NCBI GenBank assembly: GCA_029975215.1 | Contig: JARKPO010000019.1 | Location: 1-64,000, forward strand | Origin: Levilinea sp. | GTDB taxonomy: Bacteria; Chloroflexota; Anaerolineae; Anaerolineales; Anaerolineaceae | Direction of reading: 5' to 3' | Length of the DNA stretch: 64,000 nt | In this document: positions 8,031 through 16,696 of the stretch, in pieces | How positions within the stretch are numbered: position 1 is the stretch's first letter | Layout of the letters: each line of letters opens with the position of its first letter | Position numbers and translations under genes: made by a program | The notes under the pieces: generated by a model | The model's input: only the letters and a program-made list of their open reading frames with translations | Database searches by the model: none | Told to the model about the DNA's origin: nothing

Positions 8031-9578
8031 TTACTTGGCGTAGTCCACCGCGCGCGTCTCGCGGATCACCGTCACCTTAATTTGACCCGGATACTGCATG
8101 GTCTCTTCGATCTTGCGGGCAATGTCGCGAGCCAGGCGCGTCGCAGCCAGATCGTCCACATCCTCAGGCCGCACGATGATGCGCACTTCTCGGCCCGCCT
8201 GAATGGCATAGCTCTGGCTGACACCCTTCTGCGAATTGGCGATATCTTCCAGCGCGCGCAGGCGTTTGATGTACTGCTCCAGGTCTTCGCGCCGCGCGCC
8301 CGGGCGCGCGCCCGAAATCGCATCCGCCGCTTCCACAATCACCGCTTCCACGCTCTCCTGCTCCACCTCGTGGTGGTGAGAAGCGATGGTGTTCACCACT
8401 TTCGTGTTCACGCCATGACGCCGGGCAAATTCCGCCCCGATCGAGGCGTGCGTACCTTCGGTGTTGTGATCCATCGCCTTGCCCAGATCGTGCAGCAGAC
8501 CGCCAGCCTTGCACGTTTCCACATCCGCGCCCAATTCCAAGGCAATGATTGCGGCCAATTTGGATACTTCCACCGCATGTGCCAGTTGATTCTGACCGTA
8601 AGAGGTGCGGTAGCGCAGCCGTCCCAGTACTTTTAAGATCTCAGGGTGCAGCCCAGGCACGTTGGCCTCGTAAGCCGCCTGCTCGCCCGCTTCCACAATG
8701 GCGCGATCCACTTCGCGCTGCTCTTCAGCCAAAATTTTCTCAATGTGCGCCGGGTGAATGCGGCCGTCCAAAATCAGCCGGTCCAAAGCCCGCCGCGCCA
8801 CCTCACGCCGCACCGGATCAAAACAAGAAACCGTCACGGCTTCCGGAGTATCATCCACGATCACGTCCACGCCTGCGGCCTGCTCAAAAGCGCGGATATT
8901 GCGCCCGTTGCGGCCCACGATGCGCCCCTTCATCTCTTCGTTAGGCAGCGACACCAACGAAGTAGTCACTTCAGAAACATGCTCCGACGCCACCCGTTGG
9001 ATGGCATCCGCGATCAGCTCTCGCGCACGCTTTTCGCCTTCCTGGCGGGCTTCAGCTTCAATCTGGCGAATAATGCGCGCCATGTCGTTGCGAGCTTCTT
9101 TTTCTGCCGATTCCAACAGCTCTTTGCGCGCCTCGTCCATCGTCATCTGCGACACGCGCTGCAGTTCAATCAGCTGATCGTTGTACATTTTCTCAACGTC
9201 GTTAACGCGCTTGTCCAAAGAACTTTGCCGTTTGTTCAGGGCCACTTCGCGCTGTTCCAACCGTTCCACCTTGTGATCCAGTTCTGCGCGGCGCTTTTGC
9301 AGCCGTTCTTCCTCACGGGAAAGTTCCTGCCGCCGCCGGTTGATTTCACTTTCGCCTTCCTGGAGTGTCTTTAGCGCCTTATCTTTTGCCTCCAGCTCAA
9401 TGGTGCGGGCTTTCTCTTTAGCATTCGAAAGGATCACTTCCAGCTTGGCCGATTCTTCCTTCTTAAACCGGTCCAACAGAAAACGCGTGGCGAAATAGGC
9501 CAAACCAGCCACAATCACAATATCAAACAAAATCAAAAGAAATAACAACAGTGGGGATAGTCCATTCATATTCAGCAT
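8031..9578 (-). CDS. rny: Ribonuclease Y
   Basis: Membrane-bound endoribonuclease of 515 residues that starts decay of many mRNAs. In order: an N-terminal membrane helix (about 8-31); a long charged coiled coil (about 35-195); a KH RNA-binding domain with GRIVGRNGRNIRAFE near residue 215; and an HD domain with LLHDLGKAMDH near residue 345 and a second conserved cluster (IASHHHEVE, VEAADAISGARPGARRE). The RNase Y signatures are intact and length matches the family (about 510-520). It overlaps the end of recX by 7 bp (ATGCTGA), so both come from one mRNA. Confidence 0.97.
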   Translation of the reverse strand: MLNMNGLSPLLLFLLILFDIVIVAGLAYFATRFLLDRFKKEESAKLEVILSNAKEKARTIELEAKDKALKTLQEGESEINRRRQELSREEERLQKRRAELDHKVERLEQREVALNKRQSSLDKRVNDVEKMYNDQLIELQRVSQMTMDEARKELLESAEKEARNDMARIIRQIEAEARQEGEKRARELIADAIQRVASEHVSEVTTSLVSLPNEEMKGRIVGRNGRNIRAFEQAAGVDVIVDDTPEAVTVSCFDPVRREVARRALDRLILDGRIHPAHIEKILAEEQREVDRAIVEAGEQAAYEANVPGLHPEILKVLGRLRYRTSYGQNQLAHAVEVSKLAAIIALELGADVETCKAGGLLHDLGKAMDHNTEGTHASIGAEFARRHGVNTKVVNTIASHHHEVEQESVEAVIVEAADAISGARPGARREDLEQYIKRLRALEDIANSQKGVSQSYAIQAGREVRIIVRPEDVDDLAATRLARDIARKIEETMQYPGQIKVTVIRETRAVDYAK

Positions 9579-10240
9579 CTCTCATCCTCATTTCCGAAAG
9601 TGGGTTCTGCCTCAGAGGCCTGAATTTCTTCCCAGATGCGTCGGACTGCTGAAGCCGTCGTCTCGAAAACAAAGCCCCTGCGCGCCAGATACGCGCTCAA
9701 CCGTTCTCGAAACTCGTTCCACTCCAGCCCGGCCCAGCGCCGGGCGCGTTTCAGCCCGGCCTGGTATGCCAGTTCTTCTTCATCGGTGGCTTCTTCTAAA
9801 GCAGATAGGATTGCTTCTTCTGCGACCCCTTTATGGCGCAGTTCCGCGCGCAGCATGGCGCGGCTGCGCGGCCGAAAAGCGCTTCGGTTTTCAACCCAAA
9901 GACGGGCGAATTGTTCATCACCAATTAACCCGCTGTTGGTCAGGCGTTCCACAGTCGCCTCAATCACAGGCTCCTCAAAGCCGTGCTTGCGCAAACGCTG
10001 CTCCACCTCAGCCTGCGAACGCGGACGGTAACTTAAGAACAGCAAAGACCGCTGATAGGCCACTTCGTAGGTATCTTGCCCTTGCAGCTCCGCAATTTTT
10101 TCGTCCCCAAGTTCCTGTCCCACTTGCAGCCAGGCCGCTGTAATCCGCGCCAGCCCAAACGCATATTCCCCATCCAGGTAAACATTGACCCGATTTGGGT
10201 TGCGTTTTTGTACTTTAAGGGCCGTGATCTTCTTCGTCAT
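9572..10240 (-). CDS. recX: RecX regulatory protein
   Basis: A 222-residue RecX-family protein; RecX binds RecA filaments and modulates recombinase activity. The characteristic three-helix repeats are visible: LLFLSYRPRSQAEVEQRLRKHG, then LIGDEQFARLWVENR, then ELRHKGV and the C-terminal AYLARRGFVFE. An N-terminal strand segment (ITALKVQKRNPNRVNVYLDGE) precedes them. Two starts are possible: ATG at 10240, used here because family homology begins at once, and ATG at 10264. Neither has a good Shine-Dalgarno sequence. recA is not in the window. The gene is followed directly by rny. Confidence 0.88.
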   Translation of the reverse strand: MTKKITALKVQKRNPNRVNVYLDGEYAFGLARITAAWLQVGQELGDEKIAELQGQDTYEVAYQRSLLFLSYRPRSQAEVEQRLRKHGFEEPVIEATVERLTNSGLIGDEQFARLWVENRSAFRPRSRAMLRAELRHKGVAEEAILSALEEATDEEELAYQAGLKRARRWAGLEWNEFRERLSAYLARRGFVFETTASAVRRIWEEIQASEAEPTFGNEDERC

Positions 10241-10264
10241 ATTAAAACGCGCAGCCGTGAACAT

Positions 10265-10629
10265 TCCCGATCGTCACGGCTGAAAAAGAAAGGCTATTCA
10301 GGATGGCCTATCCACCCGAGGGGTACAATATCAGCCTTACCTGCCGGTAACACTCAGCAGGTTGGACATTCAAAAGCGCTGCTTGCCTGATCGCGTTGAG
10401 GCATGGGTTTGATTACACCTTATGCTGTTATCCTGGTCGTCCCGCTTCCTACAGGCTTCGCTTTCTGCAAGAATGCGTTCTCAAACCTTGAACGTGACCG
10501 CTTCTAAATGACCCTTACAAACCAACACTCCCCTCGGAGTGGGATTACAATTCCTGTCGCTGCCAAACTTCATGATCAGCCATTTCAACCGGTTAAATCA
10601 GATCGCAAAAAAGAGATCTAATCTAGACA
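10265..10629 (-). ncRNA. Candidate structured RNA or recX leader (unassigned)
   Basis: This stretch has no credible reading frame but many consistent pairings on the minus strand. They include CACTCC-GAGG-GGAGTG, CGTTC/GAACG with a 9-nt loop, CTTGCAG/CTGTAGG, GCCT/AGGC, and a long-range GGTTTG/CAAACC closing pair that encloses the middle hairpins. A good promoter (TATAAT at 10641-10636) sits just upstream, and a GGAT-N5-ATCC hairpin followed by TTTCTTTTT lies just before recX. It could be a small RNA or an attenuating leader for recX-rny. I looked for tmRNA, RNase P, SRP, TPP and cobalamin signatures and found none complete. A 6S-like RNA is possible but unproven. Confidence 0.4.
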
Positions 10630-10635
10630 ATTACT

Positions 10636-10664
10636 ATTATACAAGATTTTAACCATTTCGTCTA
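10636..10664 (-). promoter_or_regulatory. Minus-strand promoter of the recX leader region
   Basis: TAGACG (10664-10659), 17-nt spacer, perfect TATAAT (10641-10636). The start site would be near 10629, about 390 nt before recX. Confidence 0.65.
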
Positions 10665-10717
10665 TTTTTTTGTACACATGCCGCCGGACGCGCTGTCTGC
10701 CCGGTAAAAAAATGGAG

Positions 10718-10723
10718 TACAAT
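10718..10723 (+). promoter_or_regulatory. -10 box of the malic enzyme gene
   Basis: TACAAT at 10718-10723 lies 43 nt before the ATG; AAAGGA at 10752-10757 is the ribosome site. No good -35 hexamer is seen at 17 nt. Between 10642 and 10717 the sequence is AT-rich intergenic DNA. Confidence 0.5.
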
Positions 10724-10766
10724 CAAAATATCACCTTTCATTTCCCCATTTAAAGGACATTCCACA

Positions 10767-12044
10767 ATGGCCGTCACCCGTGAAGAAGCCTTGGAATATC
10801 ACCGCCTCAATGGCCGCCCCGGCAAATTGCAGGTCGTTCCCACCAAACCCCTCGCCACCCAGCGCGATCTTAGCCTGGCTTACACCCCCGGCGTGGCCTA
10901 CCCCGTGCTTGAAATTGAGCAGGATGCAGAGCTGGCCTATGAATACACCAACCGAGGAAACCTGGTGGCCGTCATCTCCAACGGAACCGCCATCCTGGGC
11001 CTGGGAAACCGCGGCGCGCTGGCTTCCAAGCCGGTGATGGAAGGCAAAGGCGTCCTCTTCAAGAAATTTGCCGATATTGACGTATTTGACATCGAGGTCA
11101 ACGCTTTTGACCCTGAAATTTTCATCCAGACCGTGGCCGCCATCGCCCCCACTTTCGGCGGCATCAACCTGGAAGACATCCGCTCCCCCGAGTGTTTTGA
11201 GATCGAGACCCGCCTGCAGGCCATGTTGGACATTCCCGTTTTTCACGACGACCAGCACGGCACAGCCATCATCCTGGGCGCAGCCCTCATCAACGCCCTC
11301 GAATTGACCCAGCGCAAAATGGATGAGATTAAGGTGGTCTTCTCCGGTGCAGGCGCTGCCGGCATCTCCTGCGCCCGCCAACTGGTCAAAATTGGCGTGC
11401 CCCGCGAGAATATCTGGATGTGCGACATCGCCGGCCTGGTCTATCACGGCCGCCCCGAAGAAATGTTCCCCCAGAAAGCCGAATTTGCCCAGGGAGATCG
11501 TCCTGCCTCTCTGCGTGAGGTCATCCGAGGCGCGGACGTGTTCATCGGCCTGTCCGCCGCGAACCTGGTGGACGAGGACATGCTCTGTTCGATGCGCTGC
11601 GACCCCATCGTCTTCGCGATGGCTAACCCCGACCCCGAAGTGCGCTACGAAATCGCCCATTCCTGCTGCCCAGGCGGCATCGTTGCCACCGGACGCTCCG
11701 ATTACCCCAACCAAATCAACAACGTCCTTGGGTTCCCTTTCATCTTCCGCGGTGCGTTGGATGCCCGCGCACGCTGCATCAACGACGAGATGAAAATCGC
11801 CGCCTCTCATGCCCTGGCCGCCCTGGCCAAAGAGCCCATCCCTGCCCAGGTTCTGCGCGCCTACCACCTGGATCATCTCGAATACGGCAAAGATTACATT
11901 GTCCCCAAGCCGCTCGACCCGCGCGTCAGCCTGTGGGAATCCGCCGCGGTAGCCCAGGCTGCAATGGAGAGCGGGGTCGCTCGCCACGCCCTGGATATAG
12001 AGGTCTACCGCCAGCGACTGGCCAACTGGACGCCTGCTGAATAA
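10767..12044 (+). CDS. NAD(P)-dependent malic enzyme (malate dehydrogenase, oxaloacetate-decarboxylating)
   Basis: A 425-residue malic enzyme that converts malate to pyruvate and CO2 with reduction of NAD(P). The N-terminal catalytic domain contains SLAYTPGVAYP, the GNLVAVISNGTAILGLGN loop, the lysine-bearing VMEGKGVLFKKFADIDVFDIEV and the metal-site LEDIRSPECFEIE and FHDDQHGTA signatures. The Rossmann domain begins at VVFSGAGAAGISCARQL (about residue 188), a classic dinucleotide-binding GxGxxG. The C-terminal phosphotransacetylase domain found in long MaeB proteins is absent, so this is the short form. Cofactor preference is not readable with confidence. A TACAAT -10 and AAAGGA ribosome site precede it. 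Confidence 0.95.
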   Translation: MAVTREEALEYHRLNGRPGKLQVVPTKPLATQRDLSLAYTPGVAYPVLEIEQDAELAYEYTNRGNLVAVISNGTAILGLGNRGALASKPVMEGKGVLFKKFADIDVFDIEVNAFDPEIFIQTVAAIAPTFGGINLEDIRSPECFEIETRLQAMLDIPVFHDDQHGTAIILGAALINALELTQRKMDEIKVVFSGAGAAGISCARQLVKIGVPRENIWMCDIAGLVYHGRPEEMFPQKAEFAQGDRPASLREVIRGADVFIGLSAANLVDEDMLCSMRCDPIVFAMANPDPEVRYEIAHSCCPGGIVATGRSDYPNQINNVLGFPFIFRGALDARARCINDEMKIAASHALAALAKEPIPAQVLRAYHLDHLEYGKDYIVPKPLDPRVSLWESAAVAQAAMESGVARHALDIEVYRQRLANWTPAE

Positions 12045-12059
12045 ATACAAAAATCATGC

Positions 12060-12065
12060 TACAAT
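12060..12065 (+). promoter_or_regulatory. -10 box for a leaderless transcript
   Basis: TACAAT ends exactly 6 nt before the ATG at 12072, so transcription would begin at or next to the start codon. No Shine-Dalgarno sequence is present. Confidence 0.6.
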
Positions 12066-12071
12066 AACGCT

Positions 12072-12509
12072 ATGGAAAACCGCGCTCCCACTCCACCTCT
12101 TTCCACCGCCGCCCAACACCGGAGGCGCACCCTCTGGCAAATTTGGGTTCCCCTTGCCGGGGTTCTTCTCTTGTTTGTTGCCCTGGCAGTGTGGGGCGCG
12201 CTGACGGCCAGCCGCGATCCGCTTCAGGGTACACACTGGGCCAGTATTTCCCTTATCTTCCTGATTCTACCCAATTTACTCTTTGGCCTGCTGGGGCTGG
12301 TGCTCCTGGCGCTGCTCATCTACGGACTGAGCCAGCTCCTCGGTTGGCTGCCGGTGCAGTCTCTGCGTTTGCGTGCGGCCATGTACCGGATTTCGGCCTG
12401 GCTGCTGAATTTTTCCAACCGCAGCGTCCGCCCCTTCATTCAAGTGCGCTCCTGGCGCGCGGCGGCCGCCGCATTCATCCGCGGTCTCACCCCAACCGCA
12501 AAACGTTAA
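12072..12509 (+). CDS. Small two-helix membrane protein, unknown function
   Basis: A 145-residue protein with a Pro-rich basic N-terminus, one hydrophobic segment at about 25-45 (LWQIWVPLAGVLLLFVALAVWG) and a second long one at about 58-90 that may form two close helices, then an amphipathic basic tail. No known family is recognised. It starts 27 bp after malic enzyme but has its own -10 box 6 nt before the ATG, consistent with a leaderless mRNA. The next small gene follows after 22 bp, so the two are probably co-transcribed. Confidence 0.65.
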   Translation: MENRAPTPPLSTAAQHRRRTLWQIWVPLAGVLLLFVALAVWGALTASRDPLQGTHWASISLIFLILPNLLFGLLGLVLLALLIYGLSQLLGWLPVQSLRLRAAMYRISAWLLNFSNRSVRPFIQVRSWRAAAAAFIRGLTPTAKR

Positions 12510-12531
12510 CCTTTCGCACAGCGAGGATCTT

Positions 12532-12744
12532 ATGGACAATCAAGATCATTGGAAATTCCGCACCATCGCCCTCGGCGCCCTCATCGGCGCGGTCACCGGA
12601 ACCATCGCCGCGGCCATCCTGGTACAGCGCGCCGAACAGCTGGAAACTCGTCCGCGCCTCACTGCTGGGGACGGAGTCAAAGTAGGTCTGGGCGTGCTGG
12701 GGGTGCTGCGCCTTCTGGCAGATATGATGTCTGATAAAAAATAA
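12532..12744 (+). CDS. Small membrane-anchored hypothetical protein
   Basis: A 70-residue protein with one glycine/alanine-rich hydrophobic helix (ALGALIGAVTGTIAAAIL, about 13-30), then a charged stretch and an amphipathic C-terminal helix ending in KK. The arrangement resembles short YtxH-like stress-associated proteins but the match is too weak to name. GCGAGGA lies just ahead of the ATG. A strong terminator follows, so it ends the unit with the gene at 12072. Confidence 0.6.
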   Translation: MDNQDHWKFRTIALGALIGAVTGTIAAAILVQRAEQLETRPRLTAGDGVKVGLGVLGVLRLLADMMSDKK

Positions 12745-12761
12745 ACGTTCTACCGCAGCGC

Positions 12762-12800
12762 ACAGGCCCTGAACAAACCATTTTCAGGGCCTGTTTCTTT
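12762..12800 (+). terminator. Rho-independent terminator
   Basis: Perfect 12-bp stem ACAGGCCCTGAA (12762-12773) with TTCAGGGCCTGT (12783-12794) and T-rich tail TTCTTT. Confidence 0.88.
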
Positions 12801-12815
12801 AGAAAATGAGGTGCC

Positions 12816-13835
12816 ATGCAGCCCAGTCCTCCTGTGATCCGTTTTGTCCTTGCCGGCCAACTCCGCCGTGATTACCTGCTTTTGCCCGACGGGAAAGCAC
12901 ATTTAGATATCCCCGGTGGGGGTCTTTTCTATTCCGCCGCGGGCTTGCGCATTTGGGAAACCAACCTCGGCCTGCTCTCGCGCGTCAGCGAGGATTACCC
13001 CACCGCCTGGTTAGAGAAAGCTGCCGCCTACGGCATGGATACACGCGGTGTAGCCGTCACCACCGACCCTCTCGAACAACGCAGTTTCTGCGCCTACACC
13101 GACCTCAACACCCCCGAAACCGATCATCCCGTCGTCCATTTTTCGCGTCTCGAGATCCCTTTCCCGCACGGTCTGCTCGGTTACACGCCCCCGCCCACCC
13201 AGCCCGACAGCCGTACCCGCCCCTCCCCGTACGCAATTCAATTGCGCGATATCCCCGAAGATTACCTCGACGCCACCGCCCTGCACGTCGGCCCGCTGGA
13301 ATTCCTCAACCACGCCCTGCTCACCTCCCACTTTCGTCAGGGTAACACCACCACCATCACCCTCGACCCCTCCCCAGGCTACATGAGCCCCATTTTTTGG
13401 GATGATATTCCCCTTCTGGTCAAAGGGCTGACTGCTTTCCTGCCCACCCAGGATCAATTGGCTTCCCTATTCCAGGGCCGCTCGCTGGATCTGTGGGAAA
13501 TGGCTGCGGCCATCTGCGCCTACGGCTGTGAATTTGTGGTCATCCGCCGTCGCGGCAACGGCTACTGGCTCTTTGACGGCAATGCCCAGTCGCGCTGGAT
13601 CATCCCCAACTACCCCGCTTCTCCGGTGGACCCCTCCGGTGTGGGTGACGCATTTTGCGGCGGGTTCCTCGCCGGCTACTGCTCCGCCTACGACCCATTG
13701 GAAGCCGCCCTGTACGGCGCAGTCTCCGCTTCGATGGTCATCGAAGGCAGCGGGCCTTTCTATCCGCTGGACGCAATGCCCGGGTTGGCTCAGGCCCGCC
13801 TGGATAACCTACGCACGTTGGCCCGCCGCGCATGA
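12816..13835 (+). CDS. PfkB/ribokinase-family sugar (or nucleoside) kinase
   Basis: A 339-residue kinase-fold protein. The C-terminal PfkB signature VDPSGVGDAFCGGFLAGY (about residues 270-287) contains the anion-hole GVGD and the catalytic Asp; the usual D-T-x-G-A-G-D reads D-P-S-G-V-G-D. The N-terminus has the ribokinase beta-strand and a GGG motif (DIPGGGLFYSAAGL) that normally binds the substrate sugar. It should phosphorylate a small hydroxyl compound with ATP. GAGGTG lies just before the ATG, directly after the terminator hairpin of the previous unit. Its stop overlaps the M20 peptidase start by 4 bp (ATGA), so they form one operon. The substrate is unknown. Confidence 0.82.
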   Translation: MQPSPPVIRFVLAGQLRRDYLLLPDGKAHLDIPGGGLFYSAAGLRIWETNLGLLSRVSEDYPTAWLEKAAAYGMDTRGVAVTTDPLEQRSFCAYTDLNTPETDHPVVHFSRLEIPFPHGLLGYTPPPTQPDSRTRPSPYAIQLRDIPEDYLDATALHVGPLEFLNHALLTSHFRQGNTTTITLDPSPGYMSPIFWDDIPLLVKGLTAFLPTQDQLASLFQGRSLDLWEMAAAICAYGCEFVVIRRRGNGYWLFDGNAQSRWIIPNYPASPVDPSGVGDAFCGGFLAGYCSAYDPLEAALYGAVSASMVIEGSGPFYPLDAMPGLAQARLDNLRTLARRA

Positions 13836-14941
13836 TCGAATTATCCTCGCAAACCACCGCAAAGATCCTGGAACTGACCTGCACCCTCCAGCAGATTCCC
13901 GCGCCCACCTTCAACGAACAGGCCCGTCTGCAATTTCTGCGCGCCCTATGGCAAAACCTGGGGTTTCAATCCATTCAGACGGATACAGTTGGCAATCTTT
14001 TGGCCTGTTTACCAGGCAGCGGCGGGCGTCCTCTGGTGCTCACCGCTCATGCAGATACCGTCCACCCTCTGGGCACAGACCTGACAATTACCCGTGAAGC
14101 CGACCGGCTGATCGGCCCTGCTATCGGGGATAACTCCCTCGGCGTCGCTGCCATGACCCATGCCGCTTTATGGCTCAGGGAAAATGGCTTCATCCCCCCA
14201 GGAGATCTGTGGTTTGCTGCCACAGTGGGCGAAGAAGGCCTCGGCAACCTTTCCGGTGTGCGCGCTGTGGTTGAGCGTTTTCAGGCAAAACCCGTGGCCT
14301 ATATCCACCTGGAAGGTATGGGGCTGGGCAGCGTATTTCACCGCGGTTTGGGCGTGCAGCGCTACCAAATCACCGTGCGCACCGCCGGAGGGCATTCCTG
14401 GGCCAATTACGGCTCCCCCTCCGCCATCCATGCCATCGCCCAACTGGTCGCCGCCTTTACCCAAATCCCCATTCCCACCAAACCGCGTACCAGCCTCAAT
14501 GTCGGCAAAATCAACGGCGGCATTTCGGTTAATTCCATCGCCTCACAAGCCACCCTGGAATTAGACCTGCGATCCGAAAGCCCACAAAGCCTGGCCCAGC
14601 TTATCCAGGCTGTACAAAACCTCATCCACAGCACCCAGAAGCCTGGAATCGAGATTGAAACCGTTGAAATTGGCAGTCGTCCCGCGGGGGAAATTCCCGA
14701 ATCACATCCCCTGGTGCAGTTGGCCGTGCGCACGCTCGCCGATTGCGGCCAACCAGTCTACCTTTCCATCGCCTCCACCGAAGCCAATATCCCCCTCAGC
14801 CTCGGCTTGCCGTCTGTTTGTGTCGGTATCACCCACGGCGGCAGTGCCCACACCCTGCAAGAATGGATCGCCCTGGAGCCCATCCCCATTGGGTTCCGCC
14901 AGGTGCTCACCCTGCTCACCCAGGCCTGGCATACAGCCTAG
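13832..14941 (+). CDS. M20-family metallopeptidase
   Basis: A 369-residue di-zinc peptidase of the M20/M25/M40 group. Ligands appear in order: His in LTAHADTVHP (about residue 73), the bridging Asp in IGDNSLGVAAM (about residue 95), the catalytic Glu and metal Glu in TVGEEGLGN (about residue 133), and the final His in THGGSAHTLQEW (near residue 345). The dimerisation domain spans about 175-285. It probably removes an amino acid or acyl group from a small peptide or amide. It overlaps the kinase gene by 4 bp, and its end overlaps the convergent cyclase gene by 4 bp. Confidence 0.9.
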   Translation: MIELSSQTTAKILELTCTLQQIPAPTFNEQARLQFLRALWQNLGFQSIQTDTVGNLLACLPGSGGRPLVLTAHADTVHPLGTDLTITREADRLIGPAIGDNSLGVAAMTHAALWLRENGFIPPGDLWFAATVGEEGLGNLSGVRAVVERFQAKPVAYIHLEGMGLGSVFHRGLGVQRYQITVRTAGGHSWANYGSPSAIHAIAQLVAAFTQIPIPTKPRTSLNVGKINGGISVNSIASQATLELDLRSESPQSLAQLIQAVQNLIHSTQKPGIEIETVEIGSRPAGEIPESHPLVQLAVRTLADCGQPVYLSIASTEANIPLSLGLPSVCVGITHGGSAHTLQEWIALEPIPIGFRQVLTLLTQAWHTA

Positions 14942-16689
14942 CCGCCAGTCGCCGCATTGGCGCTCTCGCGCAGCCCCACCAGTTCATAGACCACCACAGG
15001 TTCCCGCTTGCCTTTGGCGTTAATCGCATCGACCGACCGCACTTCCACGAGGTCCATCACCTGTTCGTAGGTTGCATGGCTGATCAAAATTTGCCCAGGG
15101 CCAGCATTCTCCTGAATGCGCTTGGCCGTGTTCACCGAATCGCCGATGGCGGTATATTCCAGGCGTTTTTCTGTGCCCACCAACCCCAACACCGCATCGC
15201 CTGTATGAATACCAATGCCGAAGGACAGATGCAGATCCTCTCGCATGGTGGCATGCAGCGCAGTCAGCGAATCACGGATCTGGATCGCTGCCCGCAGCGC
15301 GCGAATGATATGATCCTCCTGGGGGATGGGCGCGTTAAACCAGGCCATAACCGCATCACCCATAAATTTATCTACCGTTCCGTCCTCATGCAAAACCGCT
15401 TCAGCTGCAGCTGCCAGGTAGCGGTTCAAAACCGCCACCAGCCCTTCCGGCGACAGACTTTCGCTGAAACCGGTGAAACCGCGGATATCCGCGAACAAAA
15501 CGGTGATCTCCGTACGTCGCCCGCCCAGGTGCAGCCGGTCGGGGTTCAACTGCTCAATTACCGCTGGGGAGACCATGCGTTCAAACAAGCGTCGCTGGGC
15601 TTCCAACTTCTTTTTCTCGGTCAAATCCTCCAGAACAATCGCCACCCCCTGCGTCACTTGCTGCACATCCTTTAAGGGCGTCAAAGACATGCGCAAATCT
15701 ACCATTCCGCGCGGGGTTTGAATGGCGTTCGTTTCCAATCCCAATACCTGCTGATCTGTTTTCATCACCCGCTGCAAGTGCGGTTCGATCAAAGGCGCCA
15801 GCCGCGGTAAGGTTTCCTTTAGGTCGTGCCCCACAATCTCGGTGGAAGCCCGCCCCAAGATGGTGGCCGCCGCTCGGTTGCACATCATCACCCGTTCTTC
15901 CACGTCCGCGGTCAGCACACCGCTGGCCATAGAGGCAAACACATTGTCCATCAAGTTTTTCAGCTCTGTCACCTCTGCCAGGGTTCGCCGCACCGATTGA
16001 AACAGGCGCGCGTTCTCAATAGCCACCCCGGCCTGATTGGCAAAGGCCGAAAGCATATCCAGGTCCTTCTGCGTGAACATCCCGCTGCGGATGCGGTTAT
16101 CGGCGTATATCACCCCGATCATCTCATCCCGAGCTTTCAACGGCACGCATAAAATGGACCGCAAATTATAGGCCACCACACTGTTTTGCCCGGTAAAGCG
16201 AGGATCCTCCTGCGCGTTGGTGGTCAGAAGCGGGAGCCCGTCGTTTACCACGCGGTAGATCACCGTGCGGCTGATCTCAAATTCCGAGGGGTCAATCGAT
16301 TCCTGCACCCAATTCCGCGCCACCTCGATGACCAGTTCCCCTTCCGGGTTGCGCAGCATCAAGAATCCCCGCTCCGCGCGCGAAATGCGGATGATCGTGT
16401 CCATCACCAACTGTAAAACTTCCCGCAGCTCCAACGAAGAATTGACGTAATACCCAATTTGAGCCAAAGCTCGCAGACTGCGGCGCTCATCCTCCAGAGT
16501 GCTCACCTGCTTGCGAATCTGGCCCAGCGATCCTGCCAATTGGGTCACCCCCTCATACACAAACGTCGGCAGAGAGGCCGGGCGCACCTTGGTCAGGGTA
16601 TCCTGGATGTTCTTCAGCAAACCGTCCAGGTGCACCAGTTTTTGATCCAGCGAAGTGAAGGTCAATGAATCGGGAATATTCAGTTCCAT
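14938..16689 (-). CDS. GAF-PAS class III adenylate cyclase
   Basis: A 583-residue signalling enzyme without membrane segments. A short N-terminal coiled coil (about 15-75) leads to a GAF domain (about 80-230), a PAS domain (about 243-358) and the catalytic cyclase domain (394-575). Metal Asp residues are Asp401 (LFADIRGF) and Asp445 (FMGDAV). Lys441 and Thr513 (EYTAIGDSVN) occupy the base-selecting positions, which favours ATP over GTP, and Asn520 and Arg524 are the transition-state residues. It should make cAMP in response to a ligand or redox signal sensed by GAF/PAS. It starts 7 bp after the transglutaminase gene, so both share a transcript. Confidence 0.92.
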   Translation of the reverse strand: MELNIPDSLTFTSLDQKLVHLDGLLKNIQDTLTKVRPASLPTFVYEGVTQLAGSLGQIRKQVSTLEDERRSLRALAQIGYYVNSSLELREVLQLVMDTIIRISRAERGFLMLRNPEGELVIEVARNWVQESIDPSEFEISRTVIYRVVNDGLPLLTTNAQEDPRFTGQNSVVAYNLRSILCVPLKARDEMIGVIYADNRIRSGMFTQKDLDMLSAFANQAGVAIENARLFQSVRRTLAEVTELKNLMDNVFASMASGVLTADVEERVMMCNRAAATILGRASTEIVGHDLKETLPRLAPLIEPHLQRVMKTDQQVLGLETNAIQTPRGMVDLRMSLTPLKDVQQVTQGVAIVLEDLTEKKKLEAQRRLFERMVSPAVIEQLNPDRLHLGGRRTEITVLFADIRGFTGFSESLSPEGLVAVLNRYLAAAAEAVLHEDGTVDKFMGDAVMAWFNAPIPQEDHIIRALRAAIQIRDSLTALHATMREDLHLSFGIGIHTGDAVLGLVGTEKRLEYTAIGDSVNTAKRIQENAGPGQILISHATYEQVMDLVEVRSVDAINAKGKREPVVVYELVGLRESANAATGG

Positions 16690-16696
16690 AAAGGCT

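Noticed and set aside
10380-10480. TPP-riboswitch-like GGATAA-CAGC segment in the recX leader
   Set aside because: The required CUGAGA core and GGGGYGCC helix are missing, so it does not qualify as a TPP riboswitch.
10731-12050. Minus-strand frame opposite malic enzyme
   Set aside because: Malic enzyme motifs are unambiguous on the plus strand; the other frame shows no domain.
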